The position numbers and the translations under genes are program-made. The notes beneath the pieces are model-generated. The model worked only from the letters and a program-made list of their open reading frames with translations, did no database searches and was not told where the DNA came from. DNA of 64,000 nt from Ascochyta rabiei. Lineage: Eukaryota > Ascomycota > Dothideomycetes > Pleosporales > Didymellaceae. This document shows positions 55,411 through 64,000 of the stretch, piece by piece. The stretch lies in assembly GCF_004011695.2 (NCBI RefSeq), contig NC_082405.1, positions 1,798,001-1,862,000 on the forward strand. The letters are read 5' to 3'. Positions within the stretch are counted from its first letter, which is position 1; the number at the start of each line of letters is the position of its first letter.

Positions 55411-56991
55411 ATGATGCGTCGCTCGAGTCGGCTCGCGACGAGCTTTGCCCGGACGTCCACGTCCACGTCCACGTCCACGTCCACGTCCACGTCCACGTCC
55501 ACGTCCACGTCCACGTCCACGTCCACGTCCACACTCACGTCCACGTCAACGTCCACACTCACGTCCACGTCCACACTCACGTCCACGCCCACGCCCACGT
55601 CCCGCCTCTCGATAGCCACATGTCCACACCACACCGCCGCCTTCCGCGCCCACGAAGCCCATGTCTCGTCACACCACGCTGCGCGGCGGCGGAGCCAGTC
55701 GTCGTGGGCCGCCGCTGCACAGGCGGCCAGCGTTGCCCAACACATCAGGGCCGCGCCGCCCCCCGACGCGCCGCTCAAGATGGATCCCTTCCAGACGGTC
55801 GCCCGTGAGATGAAGTTCCTGACGGGCAACATACGCTCGCTGCTCGGCTCCGGACACCCGACCCTCGACACGGTCGCCAAGTACTACACCCAGAGCGAGG
55901 GCAAATACGTGCGGCCCATGCTGGTCCTGCTCATGAGCAGAGCCACGGCATTGACCCCCAAGGCTGCGCGTCGAGCGAGCGGCAGCAGCTGCGTCGACCA
56001 CCCCATCACCAGCCCCTCGACCCTCAACGACGACAACCCGGACGCGAGCCTATCCAGCCTTGCCCACGACACCGCCTACACCGCAAACGACTCGGACATC
56101 CTCCCCTCGCAGCGCCGCCTCGCCGAGATCACAGAGCTCATCCACACCGCCTCCCTCCTCCACGACGATGTCATCGACCACTCCGTCGCCCGCCGCGGCG
56201 CCGCCTCTGCCAACACCGAGTTTGGCAACAAAATGGCCGTCCTGGCCGGCGACTTCCTGCTCGGCCGCGCCTCTGTCGCCCTGGCGCGCCTGCGCGATCC
56301 AGAGGTCACCGAGCTGCTCGCCACCGTCATTGCGAACCTGGTCGAGGGCGAGTTCATGCAGCTCAAGAACACGGCGCGCGACGAGAAGAAGCCCGTCTGG
56401 ACAGAGGACACGGTCACGTACTACCTGCAGAAGACGTACCTCAAGTCCGCCTCCCTCATCTCAAAGTCCTGCCGCGCCGCCGCCGTCCTGGGCGGGAGCA
56501 CCCCCGACGTCGTCGAGGCTTCCTACCAGTACGGCAAGAACCTCGGCATGGCCTTCCAGCTCGTCGACGACATGCTCGACTACACGATAAGCAGCGAGGA
56601 GCTGGGCAAGCCCGGCGGCGCCGATCTGGAACTCGGCCTCGCCACCGCTCCCTTGCTCTTTGCGTGGAAAGACAACCAGACGCTGGGCCAGCTCGTCGGG
56701 CGGAAATTCAGCCAAAAGGGCGACGCTGACAAGGTGAGAAGCCTTTTTTTTTTTTTTTTTTCTTTTTTTTTTTTTCCCCCTTTCAGAAATGTACAAAAGT
56801 TATTGCCAAACACGAAACTGACTCAACAGGCCCGCGAAATCGTCCTCGCCAGCACCGGCCTGCAGCAAACACGCGCCCTCGCCCAAGACTACATCGACCA
56901 GGCCATTGCCGCCATCGCGCCCTTTCCCGACAGCGACGCCAAGACGGGCCTCGTGGAAATGTGCACAAAGGTCCTGCAGCGGAGGAAGTAA
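55411..56991 (+). CDS. COQ1: Mitochondrial polyprenyl diphosphate synthase (ubiquinone side chain)
   Basis: Two exons, 55411-56733 and 56830-56991, give 494 residues. The N-terminus (MMRRSSRLATSFAR) is a mitochondrial leader. It runs straight into about 45 residues of alternating Thr-Ser coded by a GTCCAC hexamer array, which is unusual. The trans-prenyltransferase core has both Asp-rich motifs, LLHDDVIDHS (near 252) and QLVDDMLDYT (near 386), plus GNKMAVLAGDFLLGRA and EGEFMQLKNT. It makes the long prenyl tail of coenzyme Q from FPP and IPP. The 96-nt intron has GTGAGA and CAACAG borders, a long T tract and no in-frame stop, so retention would add 32 residues; the spliced join DADK|AREIVLASTGL fits the family. 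Tail length cannot be read from sequence. Confidence 0.93.
   Translation: MMRRSSRLATSFARTSTSTSTSTSTSTSTSTSTSTSTSTSTLTSTSTSTLTSTSTLTSTPTPTSRLSIATCPHHTAAFRAHEAHVSSHHAARRRSQSSWAAAAQAASVAQHIRAAPPPDAPLKMDPFQTVAREMKFLTGNIRSLLGSGHPTLDTVAKYYTQSEGKYVRPMLVLLMSRATALTPKAARRASGSSCVDHPITSPSTLNDDNPDASLSSLAHDTAYTANDSDILPSQRRLAEITELIHTASLLHDDVIDHSVARRGAASANTEFGNKMAVLAGDFLLGRASVALARLRDPEVTELLATVIANLVEGEFMQLKNTARDEKKPVWTEDTVTYYLQKTYLKSASLISKSCRAAAVLGGSTPDVVEASYQYGKNLGMAFQLVDDMLDYTISSEELGKPGGADLELGLATAPLLFAWKDNQTLGQLVGRKFSQKGDADKVRSLFFFFFSFFFFPPFRNVQKLLPNTKLTQQAREIVLASTGLQQTRALAQDYIDQAIAAIAPFPDSDAKTGLVEMCTKVLQRRK
55454..55602. repeat. GTCCAC hexamer minisatellite inside the COQ1 leader
   Basis: About 25 units of GTCCAC with occasional CTCAC and CCCAC variants, in frame so that each unit reads Ser-Thr. 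Length changes by whole units keep the frame. Confidence 0.92.
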
Positions 56992-57367
56992 GACGATCCA
57001 ATCGAGATGGATCAACAAAAGTCGCAGAGGCCCCGCTCACGGCAGCTTGGATTCTTGTATGAGTAGAGTCAACCTGTATATTTACTTTCTCCCCCCCATT
57101 TGCTCGTTTTCTCTGTTTCGGTTCCTGTCGCTCTTTAGCAAGAGCATAGATAGAGAGAGAGAGAGAGAGAGAGGGTGTGCGTGTATAGAGATAGCGTAGA
57201 GAGGGAAATGAAACATCAACATACTGGAGCGTGTTTCGTGGATGAATGCGTCGTCTAAGAATGGTTTCGTGTTTGCATGGTGGGTAGGCTGATGTTCATC
57301 TCCCTTGTCTGGGGAGGGGGTATCTATGTCTATAGCTACACTACACTGCACAACTGAAAAGCAGGCA
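56992..57367. other. Convergent 3' region, COQ1 and SWD3, with GA microsatellite
   Basis: 376 bp of 3' sequence. About eleven GA units at 57151-57173. No gene seen. Confidence 0.65.
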
Positions 57368-58783
57368 CTACTCCTGCCTCGCGGGACTGCTCTCCACCGG
57401 CGTGTCCACGGCCGAACTCCCCAGCGCGGGGCTGTCGGCCGCAAAGGGGTTGGGCGGGAGCGCACTGGCGCGGCTGTGCTTGACGCTGCTGTTGCCGTTG
57501 CTGCTGCTGCTGCTGCTGCTGCTGCCGCTGCTGCTCTCTTCTTGCTGGACGGCCGGCGCGGCCGAGGCTTTCCACACGCGCACGCTGCAGTCGAGGCCCG
57601 CCGTCGCCAGGACGGGGCCGTGCGGGTGCGTGTCGACGGCCAGCACGGCATCGTCGTGGCCGCGCAGTCGCTGCAGGATGTCCTTGGACGACACGTCCCA
57701 CAGCACCAACGTGCCGTCTTCGCTGCCGGAGGCGACGAAGGCGAAGCGCTGGGCTGGGTCGGCGGGGCTGCTGTACGTGCCGAATGCGCCGGCGAGGGAG
57801 AATCTGCCGTTGCTGTGCCCTTGGTACGTCTTCACGCACCGACCCTTACCGTTGGTGTAGTCCCACAGCCGGAGGCACGAGTCGAGCGTGTGGGCTAGGA
57901 TGTATTTTCCGTTGGGGCTGAAGCGGACAGACGTCACGGGCGCGTTGTCCTCGTGCACCAGCGTGCGCAGGCACTGCCCTGTGCTGGTGTCCCACACGCG
58001 GATCAGGCCGTCGTGCGAACAGGACACGATGAGGGTGCCGTCGCACACAAAGTCGACTGCGGAGACGGGGTCCGAGTGGGCGGGCAAGGAGCGCATGACG
58101 CGCGCTGCCCGTACGTCCCACAGAAACACAGCCTCGTCGTAGGAGCCGGAGACCAGCATGTTCCCCTTGGGGCTGAAGGCGATGCTGTAGACGTAGTTGT
58201 GGTGGCCGATAAGCGGCGTGGGGTGCGCGAGCCCTGTGCTGATGTCCCACAGCCGGATGGACTTGTCGTCGGAGCCCGAGGCGAGCGTGGTGCTGTCCGG
58301 CGACCAGGTCAGCGTGTTGACGCCGGCGAGGTGGCCTTCGAGCGTGTGCTCGAGCTGGCCCGTGGACGCGGACCAGATCTTGATGGTCGCGTCGGCCGAG
58401 GCAGAGGCGATCCTGAGCCCGTTGGGGGAGAACTTCAGACACGATACCGCGCGCTTGTGTCCGCGCAGGATCAGGTGGGGGGTGTAGTTGAGCGAGGTGG
58501 GCTTGCGCGGTGGAGGCGTGCGGGACCGGCTTCTCGAGCGCGAGCTCGACTGCGAGCGTGATTGCGAGGGGGTGCGGCGGTCGTAATATCGCTGGTCGTC
58601 CGCGCTGTCGTCATGCTCGCGGTCGCGGTCGCGGTCGTGGTCGCGCTCGTGATCTCTGCTGTACCGGCGCGCAGGGCGTTCGGCTAGCCTGCGCGGAGAG
58701 CCGGAGTTGGACCGTTTCCGTGCAGGCGCATCGTCGTACTCGTCTTCGGTCTCTTCTCGCGAGCGTTTTGGTAGAGAGTCCAT
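57368..58783 (-). CDS. SWD3: WDR5/Swd3-like WD40 protein with RS/RD-rich N-terminus
   Basis: A single exon; 471 residues from the chosen start MDSLPKRSREE. In-frame ATGs at 58831 and 58918 would add 16 or 45 residues of low-complexity sequence, and the divergent neighbour begins at 58963. Seven WD40 blades follow the WDR5 pattern: RGHKRAVSCLKFSPNGLRIAS, SADATIKIWSASTGQ, SGSDDKSIRLWDI, SGSYDEAVFLWDVRA, DNAPVTSVRFSPNGKYILA, DSCLRLWDYTNGKGRCVKTY and LDCSVRVWKA. WDR5/Swd3 is the propeller scaffold of COMPASS, which methylates H3K4. The first 100 residues hold an RD/RS-rich stretch, and the C-terminus carries a Ser run; both are absent from animal WDR5. A splicing-related WD40 protein (Snrnp40 type) is the main alternative. 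Confidence 0.78.
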   Translation of the reverse strand: MDSLPKRSREETEDEYDDAPARKRSNSGSPRRLAERPARRYSRDHERDHDRDRDREHDDSADDQRYYDRRTPSQSRSQSSSRSRSRSRTPPPRKPTSLNYTPHLILRGHKRAVSCLKFSPNGLRIASASADATIKIWSASTGQLEHTLEGHLAGVNTLTWSPDSTTLASGSDDKSIRLWDISTGLAHPTPLIGHHNYVYSIAFSPKGNMLVSGSYDEAVFLWDVRAARVMRSLPAHSDPVSAVDFVCDGTLIVSCSHDGLIRVWDTSTGQCLRTLVHEDNAPVTSVRFSPNGKYILAHTLDSCLRLWDYTNGKGRCVKTYQGHSNGRFSLAGAFGTYSSPADPAQRFAFVASGSEDGTLVLWDVSSKDILQRLRGHDDAVLAVDTHPHGPVLATAGLDCSVRVWKASAAPAVQQEESSSGSSSSSSSSNGNSSVKHSRASALPPNPFAADSPALGSSAVDTPVESSPARQE

Positions 58784-58962
58784 GGTGTTTGTCGAGCGTG
58801 CAATGCTGCAGATGGAAACGCGATTCGTCATGGATTCTGCCAGCTGGCGCGTGGGCGGTGGAGGCGGAGACAAGGGACCCCTGCTGACGACATGCCTCGG
58901 TGTTCCTGGCCCCTTCACGGGAAACTCGAAGCAACTCCACTCGTCTGCCCCATTTCGCCATC
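58784..58962. promoter_or_regulatory. Compact divergent promoter region, SWD3 and ISC1
   Basis: 179 bp between opposite start codons if the inner SWD3 ATG is used; only 44 bp if the outermost is used, which argues for the inner one. Confidence 0.5.
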
Positions 58963-60407
58963 ATGCCTGACCAGAAGCCGACGAGCTTGAGAGTGCTGTC
59001 GCTCAATTGCTGGGGCCTCAAATACATCGCCACCCTCCGCCACGAGCGATTGACGGAAATTGGCCGCCAGATTGCCGCCGCCGATCCGCGACCAGACATT
59101 GTTGGGCTGCAGGAGTGTTGGACGCAGCAAGACTACGACGCCATCCGCGAGCTCACCAAGGGCATACTGCCATATGGCAAGTTCTATTACAGCGGCTGCT
59201 TCGGTGGAGGGCTTGCCATACTGTCACGATGGCCGATCGAGGAGAGCAACATGGTGCGGTATCCGCTGAACGGGCGACCTGCTGCCTTCTACCGCGGAGA
59301 CTGGTTTGTGGGAAAGGGTGTTGCGTGCGCACGCATACGCATAGGACCGGCGCCCAAGGACGTTGCAGAGGTCTTCACCACGCATGTAATGGTGCACCGT
59401 GTCGACGCCAGAGCTCACACTGACCTTCACAGCTCCACGCACCATACGAAGCCGAGCCGCACGACTCGTACATCTGCCACCGAACAGCCCAGGCGTGGGA
59501 GATCGCAAAGCTCATGCGGGCTGCCTCTGAGCGTGGACACCTGGTTATTGGCATGGGCGACTTCAACATGATACCAATGTCACTGGCGCATCGCATCATC
59601 GAGACGCATGCGCCCGTTCGAGATGTGTGGCGCATCCTCCACCCCCACTCGTCTCACGGTGCAGCCAAGGACAAGGTCGAGCAGCTGCGTGGCCTGCCCA
59701 TGCCGAGTGCAGAGTTCAACGTCTCCGTAAACGGAACGACGTGCGACAGTGCATTCAACTCTTGGAGATGGAACGAGGCACACAAAAAGCGGCTGAAGAA
59801 GGGCGAGAACGTGCAGATCGACCCTGCCGTCGACGACCCCAGCGCGAAGCGACTCGACTACATATTCTTCAGCAGCGCACGGCACCACGACCCCAAGACG
59901 GGCGAGGAGACGGCTGAGTGGGAGCTCAAGGAAGCAAATGTCGGCATGACAATGCGCCATCCTACGTTACACTGCTCGCTCAGTGACCACTTCTCCGTCG
60001 AGTGCACGTTGACGAGAAAACACAACGCCCACGCCGCGCACGCTTCAGACGTGGTCAATCGATACCTACCCATCGAAACCTACGAGGAAATCATAGCCAC
60101 CTTGGTCAAGTACATGGATCGGCAGCGGATACAACGCAAGCTGCGTATTGGACACTTCTTCTTCCAGCTCGCCCTCTGGACTGCATGCATGATAGGAGTC
60201 TGGTGGTCGCCGCACAACTACGTATCTTTTATATTGATGCTTCTGAGCTCAATAGGCCTGAGTGTCGGCGTCATCGATGGGCTGATGGGTTTGCTGTTTG
60301 GTGGTAGCGAGATGAGAGCGTTGAAGGAGTTTGAGTGGGAGGTGAGAAATGCGATGACCAGGGCGTTGGAATTGGAAGGGAAAGGAAACGCGGAAGTTGT
60401 TGCGTAG
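58963..60407 (+). CDS. ISC1: Inositol phosphosphingolipid phospholipase C (neutral sphingomyelinase family)
   Basis: Two exons, 58963-59385 and 59433-60407, with a 47-bp intron reading VFTTH|LHAPYEAEP; 465 residues. The endonuclease/exonuclease/phosphatase fold shows RVLSLNCWGLKYI at the start, DIVGLQECW (metal-binding Glu), GDFNMIP and the catalytic SDHFSVE. Two membrane helices lie at the C-terminus (FFFQLALWTACMIGVWW and ILMLLSSIGLSVGVIDG). This is the yeast Isc1 layout; Isc1 cuts inositol phosphosphingolipids to ceramides at ER and mitochondrial membranes and needs phosphatidylserine or cardiolipin through the C-terminal region. All catalytic residues I can place are present. The start MPDQKPTSLRVLSLNCW agrees with relatives in length. 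Confidence 0.94.
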
Positions 60408-60682
60408 GATAGTATCAGCAAAGACATGCACATGGCCGTCGTCCTGTACTGGTGTGGCTGCACGTGCGTTCGCGACAACGGACGGGATCGCGCCAAGCCG
60501 CGCATGCGCATCACTCCCTCCAGCGGCAACCCTCAATCCACCATCACTCGTACAACTACCCCGCCACGCAACTATCCGTACACCCACAAAGCAGTACGCG
60601 CCGCAAAGCTAGCGCGACACACTCGCCACCAGAACAACACACTCGATCCCTCCACGACTGCGCGACCGCTACCGACGCCAAG

Positions 60683-62726
60683 ATGAGCAGCTCCCAGCCC
60701 CAGGCGGCCGGCGCTGGGCAGCCCCAGGCCCAGAAGCTGCTCAAGGCCGACGACATCCTCAAGCTCACAAGTCTTACCGACGACGAAAAGCAAAAGTACA
60801 GGCTGCTTATGCACAACACATGGAACATGTTCAACAACGCTACGCCCGGCAGCGCCGAACAGACCCAAGCGCGCACGACACTGCAGTCCTTCTCGCAAAA
60901 GTTCATCGCTAGGGAGCGTGCACATCGTGCGAAGCAGCAGCAAGCGCTTGCGCAACAGCAGGGCGGCCCAGCGCAAAGCAGCCAGTCTGGTCCTGGCGCA
61001 CCGCAAAACCCGATCAAGCAAGAAGGGCAGGGAACCGCCGGAGAGGCTGCCCCGAGCCAGCAGCAGGCACCGCAACCCCAGAACCAAGGCCAACAGCGAC
61101 CGCAGAACCCCTCCGTCGACCCCTCCATCATCAAGCACGTTCACGAGTTCCCCTTCGTCCTGCCTACCAACTACACAATGGGCACGCCTGAAGCCGAGGC
61201 CAAGTTGAAGGAGTACAAGAATGGCTACCTTAACATGCTAGCAAAACAAGCAACGCTCACGGAGAACATCAAGCGGATTCAGGCGCAGATACAGGAACGG
61301 GGCAAGAGCGGACAAGAGGTACCGCAAGAACTGACAAACGCGAAGAACAAGGTCGAAGAAGAGTATTACAGGATGAAGGCTCAAATCGAGAAGTTCCGCG
61401 GTCTGCAGAAGCAGTGGAAAGACGAGCGCCAGGCCCAAGGACAAGGAGCGCAACCCGCCCCACAACCTCAGCAGACACCACCGCAGCAGCCGCAGCAGTC
61501 ACAGCAGCCATCGCAGCCTCAACGACAGCCTTCACTATCCGGGCCGAGCGGTCAACCTGCGATCAAGGATGAGCCGCAGATAAAGGTCGAGGGCGGGCAG
61601 CCGCAGCCGCAGCAAACGCAAACCCAACCACCACAGTTCAACCAGCAAAATAACCAGCAACAACCACCTCAACAAAATATTCAAGGCCCGACACCTCAAC
61701 TCCCACAGCAACCACAGCAACCACAGCAGCATCCACAACAACCACAACAACCACAGCAGCAGCAGCAGCAGCAGCTCCAACAGCAACATCAACAGCAACA
61801 GCAACAACAGCAACAACAAATGCAGCGCCCACCAGTACCGCACTCCCTCACCATGCCTCCACAACAATTCCCACAGCAGGGCCAACAGCAACATCAGCTG
61901 CCGCAACAGGGGCAGGCTCGGCCACAGATTAATCCTCACCAGGCGAACATGCAGCACCAGCACCAGCAGAGCAATTCGCCGCACCCACAGTCTGCAACGA
62001 CCAACGGGCCACCCGTCCCACTCTCTCACCAAGCCGCCGTCAGCGCTGCTAATCGCTCCTACACAGATTCAGCGCGTACCAACACGCCCATGCAATCCGG
62101 CGCAGGCGGCAACTTCCACGCACCTGGCAGCCGCGAGCGCGAGCAGCTCAACAACCCGAAGATGCCAATCCCGCGCCACCTCAACGTCACATCGCCCATG
62201 CCAGTCAATATGGGGCAGCAGCGTCCCACTATGAGCGGGCCCACAAACGGCGCCCCAGGACCCATGGGCCAGCCTGTCATTTCCAGGCCGCCGCCATTCC
62301 AGCTCGAGGGCGAGGGGGACCGCGTGCTGAGCAAGAGAAAGCTGGACGAGCTCGTCCGCCAGGTCACAGGAGGAAGCGAGGAAGCGCTGACACCAGAAGT
62401 GGAAGACGTAAGACCCTTCCAATCACCCGCCCCCATCAACGGCTTCCAGCATACTAACAAGCATACAGGCGGTGCTGCAACTGGCCGACGACTTCGTCGA
62501 TAACGTAATCAGCCACGCGTGCAAACTGTCCAAGCTGCGCGACAGCCCCCAGCTCGACATCCGCGATATCCAGCACGTCCTCGAGCGCAGCTACAACATC
62601 CGCATCCCCGGCTATGCGTCCGATGAGGTCCGCACTGTGCGCAAGATCGTGCCGGCCGCTGGCTGGGTGGACAAGATGAAGGCGGTGAACGCGGCCAAGG
62701 TCATGGGCGGGAAGACGGACTTTTAA
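60683..62726 (+). CDS. TAF12: TFIID/SAGA subunit Taf12
   Basis: Two exons, 60683-62407 and 62469-62726, with a 61-bp intron reading [13 protein letters not shown]; 660 residues. The C-terminal histone fold is complete ([11 protein letters not shown], then [22 protein letters not shown] and [21 protein letters not shown]), the H2B-like fold that pairs with Taf4 in TFIID and Ada1 in SAGA. The long middle is rich in Gln and Pro, with CAG/CAA runs near 61600-61830. An N-terminal helix bundle includes [20 protein letters not shown]. The chosen start [12 protein letters not shown] fits relatives; the same frame is open to an ATG at 60452, but that 77-residue extension is low complexity and overlaps the ISC1 3' flank. 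Confidence 0.93.
61600..61830 (+). repeat. CAG/CAA-rich glutamine tract inside TAF12
   Basis: Interrupted CAG, CAA and CCA/CCG codons giving Gln/Pro runs, the longest pure Gln stretches near 61755-61820. Mixed codons suggest a fairly stable tract. Confidence 0.85.
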
Positions 62727-63065
<339 letters not shown>

Positions 63066-64000
63066 CTACAACTCGTCCCTCTTCCTCTCCTCGTCCTTCT
63101 CCCGCTTCTCCCTAACCTGCTCCTCAGCCTGCACATCCACAACCGCCTGCTGCTCCTTCTCGCCCCTGATGCGCTTCGCCAGCGCCGCAATCTCGTCGTC
63201 ATACACGGTCCACTCGGGAACCTGCCTGCGCGCGCGGTCCAGCTTGGGCTCCTTTGTTTGCGGATTGTTGCACAGATCGATGGTCTTGGCGGTCGCGAGG
63301 TCCGCGTCTGCGCACCACGTCTCGCACCACAGCCACTCCTGCGGTAGGGAGTGGATGGGCAGATTGAACTGCATGTTATTGGGCAGGTCCTGGTCGAGGT
63401 TGCTCAGGCTGTTGGGGTCGGCGGACAGCGAGTGGTACTGCTGGCGCAGGCGGTCGCCGGCGGCCAGCTTGCGGAAGCGGTTCAGGTCCACGACGTACAG
63501 GGCGGAGATGTGGTAGGGTTTGCCGCGCAGGAAGTTGGCCCAGTAGCCGGTCTTCCAGAAGCGGAAGCCCTCCATCTCCGTGCGCGAGTCGCCCATGGGC
63601 GTGAAGCCGTAGGGCGCGCCCTGCAGATCGTGCGTGACGAGCTCGTACATATCGGTGCGCACAATCTGGTCGGCGTCGACGAAGATGACTTTGTCGAGAT
63701 CCAGTGGGAAGAGGACGTCGAGGAAGAGGATTTTGTAGCCCCAGATTTCGCGCTGCTTTTCAGACTGCTGGCGCAGCCAGTGCGGCCACTTGTAGGTTAC
63801 CATTTCGTATTGGAATCCGTACTCTGCGGCCATGGCAGGGAGAAAAGACTTGAATGATGGCGACAAGAATTGCTCGATGAACCAGAACTTGACTGTGTGG
63901 TTGGTGTGCTTCATGACCGAGAGCATCATGATGTTGAGCATGCGTTCGTAGAGGTGGCCGGAGGCGACGGAGAAGATGTTGATGTCGGCCTGCGTCTTGA
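63066..64000 (-). CDS. UDP-glucose:glycoprotein glucosyltransferase, C-terminal catalytic part (5' end outside window)
   Basis: The frame is open from base 64000 down to the stop at 63066, giving the last 311 or so residues. This is the GT24 glucosyltransferase domain: [38 protein letters not shown], the metal-binding [11 protein letters not shown] (DxD type), [33 protein letters not shown] and [10 protein letters not shown]. The end is a charged coil finishing KRDEL, a working-type ER retrieval signal. UGGT re-glucosylates misfolded glycoproteins in the ER lumen so that calnexin keeps them; it acts downstream of the oligosaccharyltransferase whose Ost1 gene is also in this window. The thioredoxin-like N-terminal domains lie beyond the window edge. 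Fission yeast Gpt1 type; catalytic residues are intact, unlike degenerate Kre5. Confidence 0.95.
   Translation of the reverse strand, partial: KTQADINIFSVASGHLYERMLNIMMLSVMKHTNHTVKFWFIEQFLSPSFKSFLPAMAAEYGFQYEMVTYKWPHWLRQQSEKQREIWGYKILFLDVLFPLDLDKVIFVDADQIVRTDMYELVTHDLQGAPYGFTPMGDSRTEMEGFRFWKTGYWANFLRGKPYHISALYVVDLNRFRKLAAGDRLRQQYHSLSADPNSLSNLDQDLPNNMQFNLPIHSLPQEWLWCETWCADADLATAKTIDLCNNPQTKEPKLDRARRQVPEWTVYDDEIAALAKRIRGEKEQQAVVDVQAEEQVREKREKDEERKRDEL

Noticed and set aside
60452..60682. 77-residue N-terminal extension of Taf12
   Set aside because: The frame is open, but the sequence is His/Ser/Arg low complexity overlapping the ISC1 3' flank, and the ATG at 60683 gives a normal-looking Taf12 start.
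61535..62032. Minus-strand frame with long poly-Leu runs
   Set aside because: It is the antisense of the TAF12 CAG/CAA tract; no promoter, no domain.

Overview
The window looks like nuclear DNA of a filamentous ascomycete (Pezizomycotina, probably Dothideomycetes; the class is an impression, not a measurement). The case rests on eukaryotic single-gene units on both strands, compact GC-rich coding sequence, many 46-67 bp GT..AG introns with CTGAC/CTAAC-like branch points, and typical fungal proteins: a Zn2Cys6 regulator, an orphan P450, a germin-like cupin, Lte1, Rcr-like and Isc1. I count 22 protein-coding genes, two of them cut by the window edges. I rebuilt exon boundaries by requiring phase agreement and family-consistent protein across each junction. 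I recognised no tRNA, rRNA, transposon or CRISPR array.

Layout. 1-11.4 kb: the 3' part of a NASP/Hif1 histone chaperone, a large Lte1-type RasGEF, and a P450 on the minus strand. 11.4-14.5 kb: gene-free DNA with short tandem arrays. 14.5-18.1 kb: a large Zn2Cys6 regulator. 18.1-22.8 kb: the longest gene-poor stretch. 22.8-28.7 kb: a fused pseudouridine-phosphate glycosidase/PfkB kinase, divergent from OST1 across a hexamer minisatellite, then a RapZ-C-like gene followed by decayed tandem copies of its own 3' end. 29.4-33.4 kb: alpha-COP in eight exons, including a 9-nt microexon. 34.7-37.5 kb: an unknown acidic protein and a secreted cupin. 38.3-45.3 kb: TyrRS, the RNA polymerase I second subunit, and Arl8. 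47.6-54.2 kb: an Rcr-like membrane protein, a DENND6 homologue and Vac14. 54.3-64 kb: a dense run of Vma12, polyprenyl synthase (Coq1), Swd3/WDR5, Isc1, Taf12, and the C-terminal part of a UDP-glucose:glycoprotein glucosyltransferase.

Function. These are mostly housekeeping genes. Many act in the endomembrane system: OST1 and UGGT in ER glycoprotein handling, alpha-COP in Golgi-ER return, Arl8, DENND6 and Vac14 in endosome/vacuole identity, Vma12 in V-ATPase assembly, and Isc1 in sphingolipid turnover. Others serve transcription and chromatin (NASP, RPA135, Swd3, Taf12, Zn2Cys6). I see no biosynthetic cluster; the P450 and the cupin stand alone. Several gene pairs are divergent over short gaps (PsuG-PfkB/OST1, RPA135/ARL8, VMA12/COQ1, SWD3/ISC1) and probably share bidirectional promoters.

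I found no convincing new multi-gene system. The most unusual items are the RIP-like or otherwise decayed tandem copies of the RapZ-C gene end, the alpha-COP microexon, hexamer minisatellites in a shared promoter and in the Coq1 leader, an RS/RD-rich extension on the WDR5 homologue, and many short 7-8 bp perfect arrays confined to gene-free DNA.
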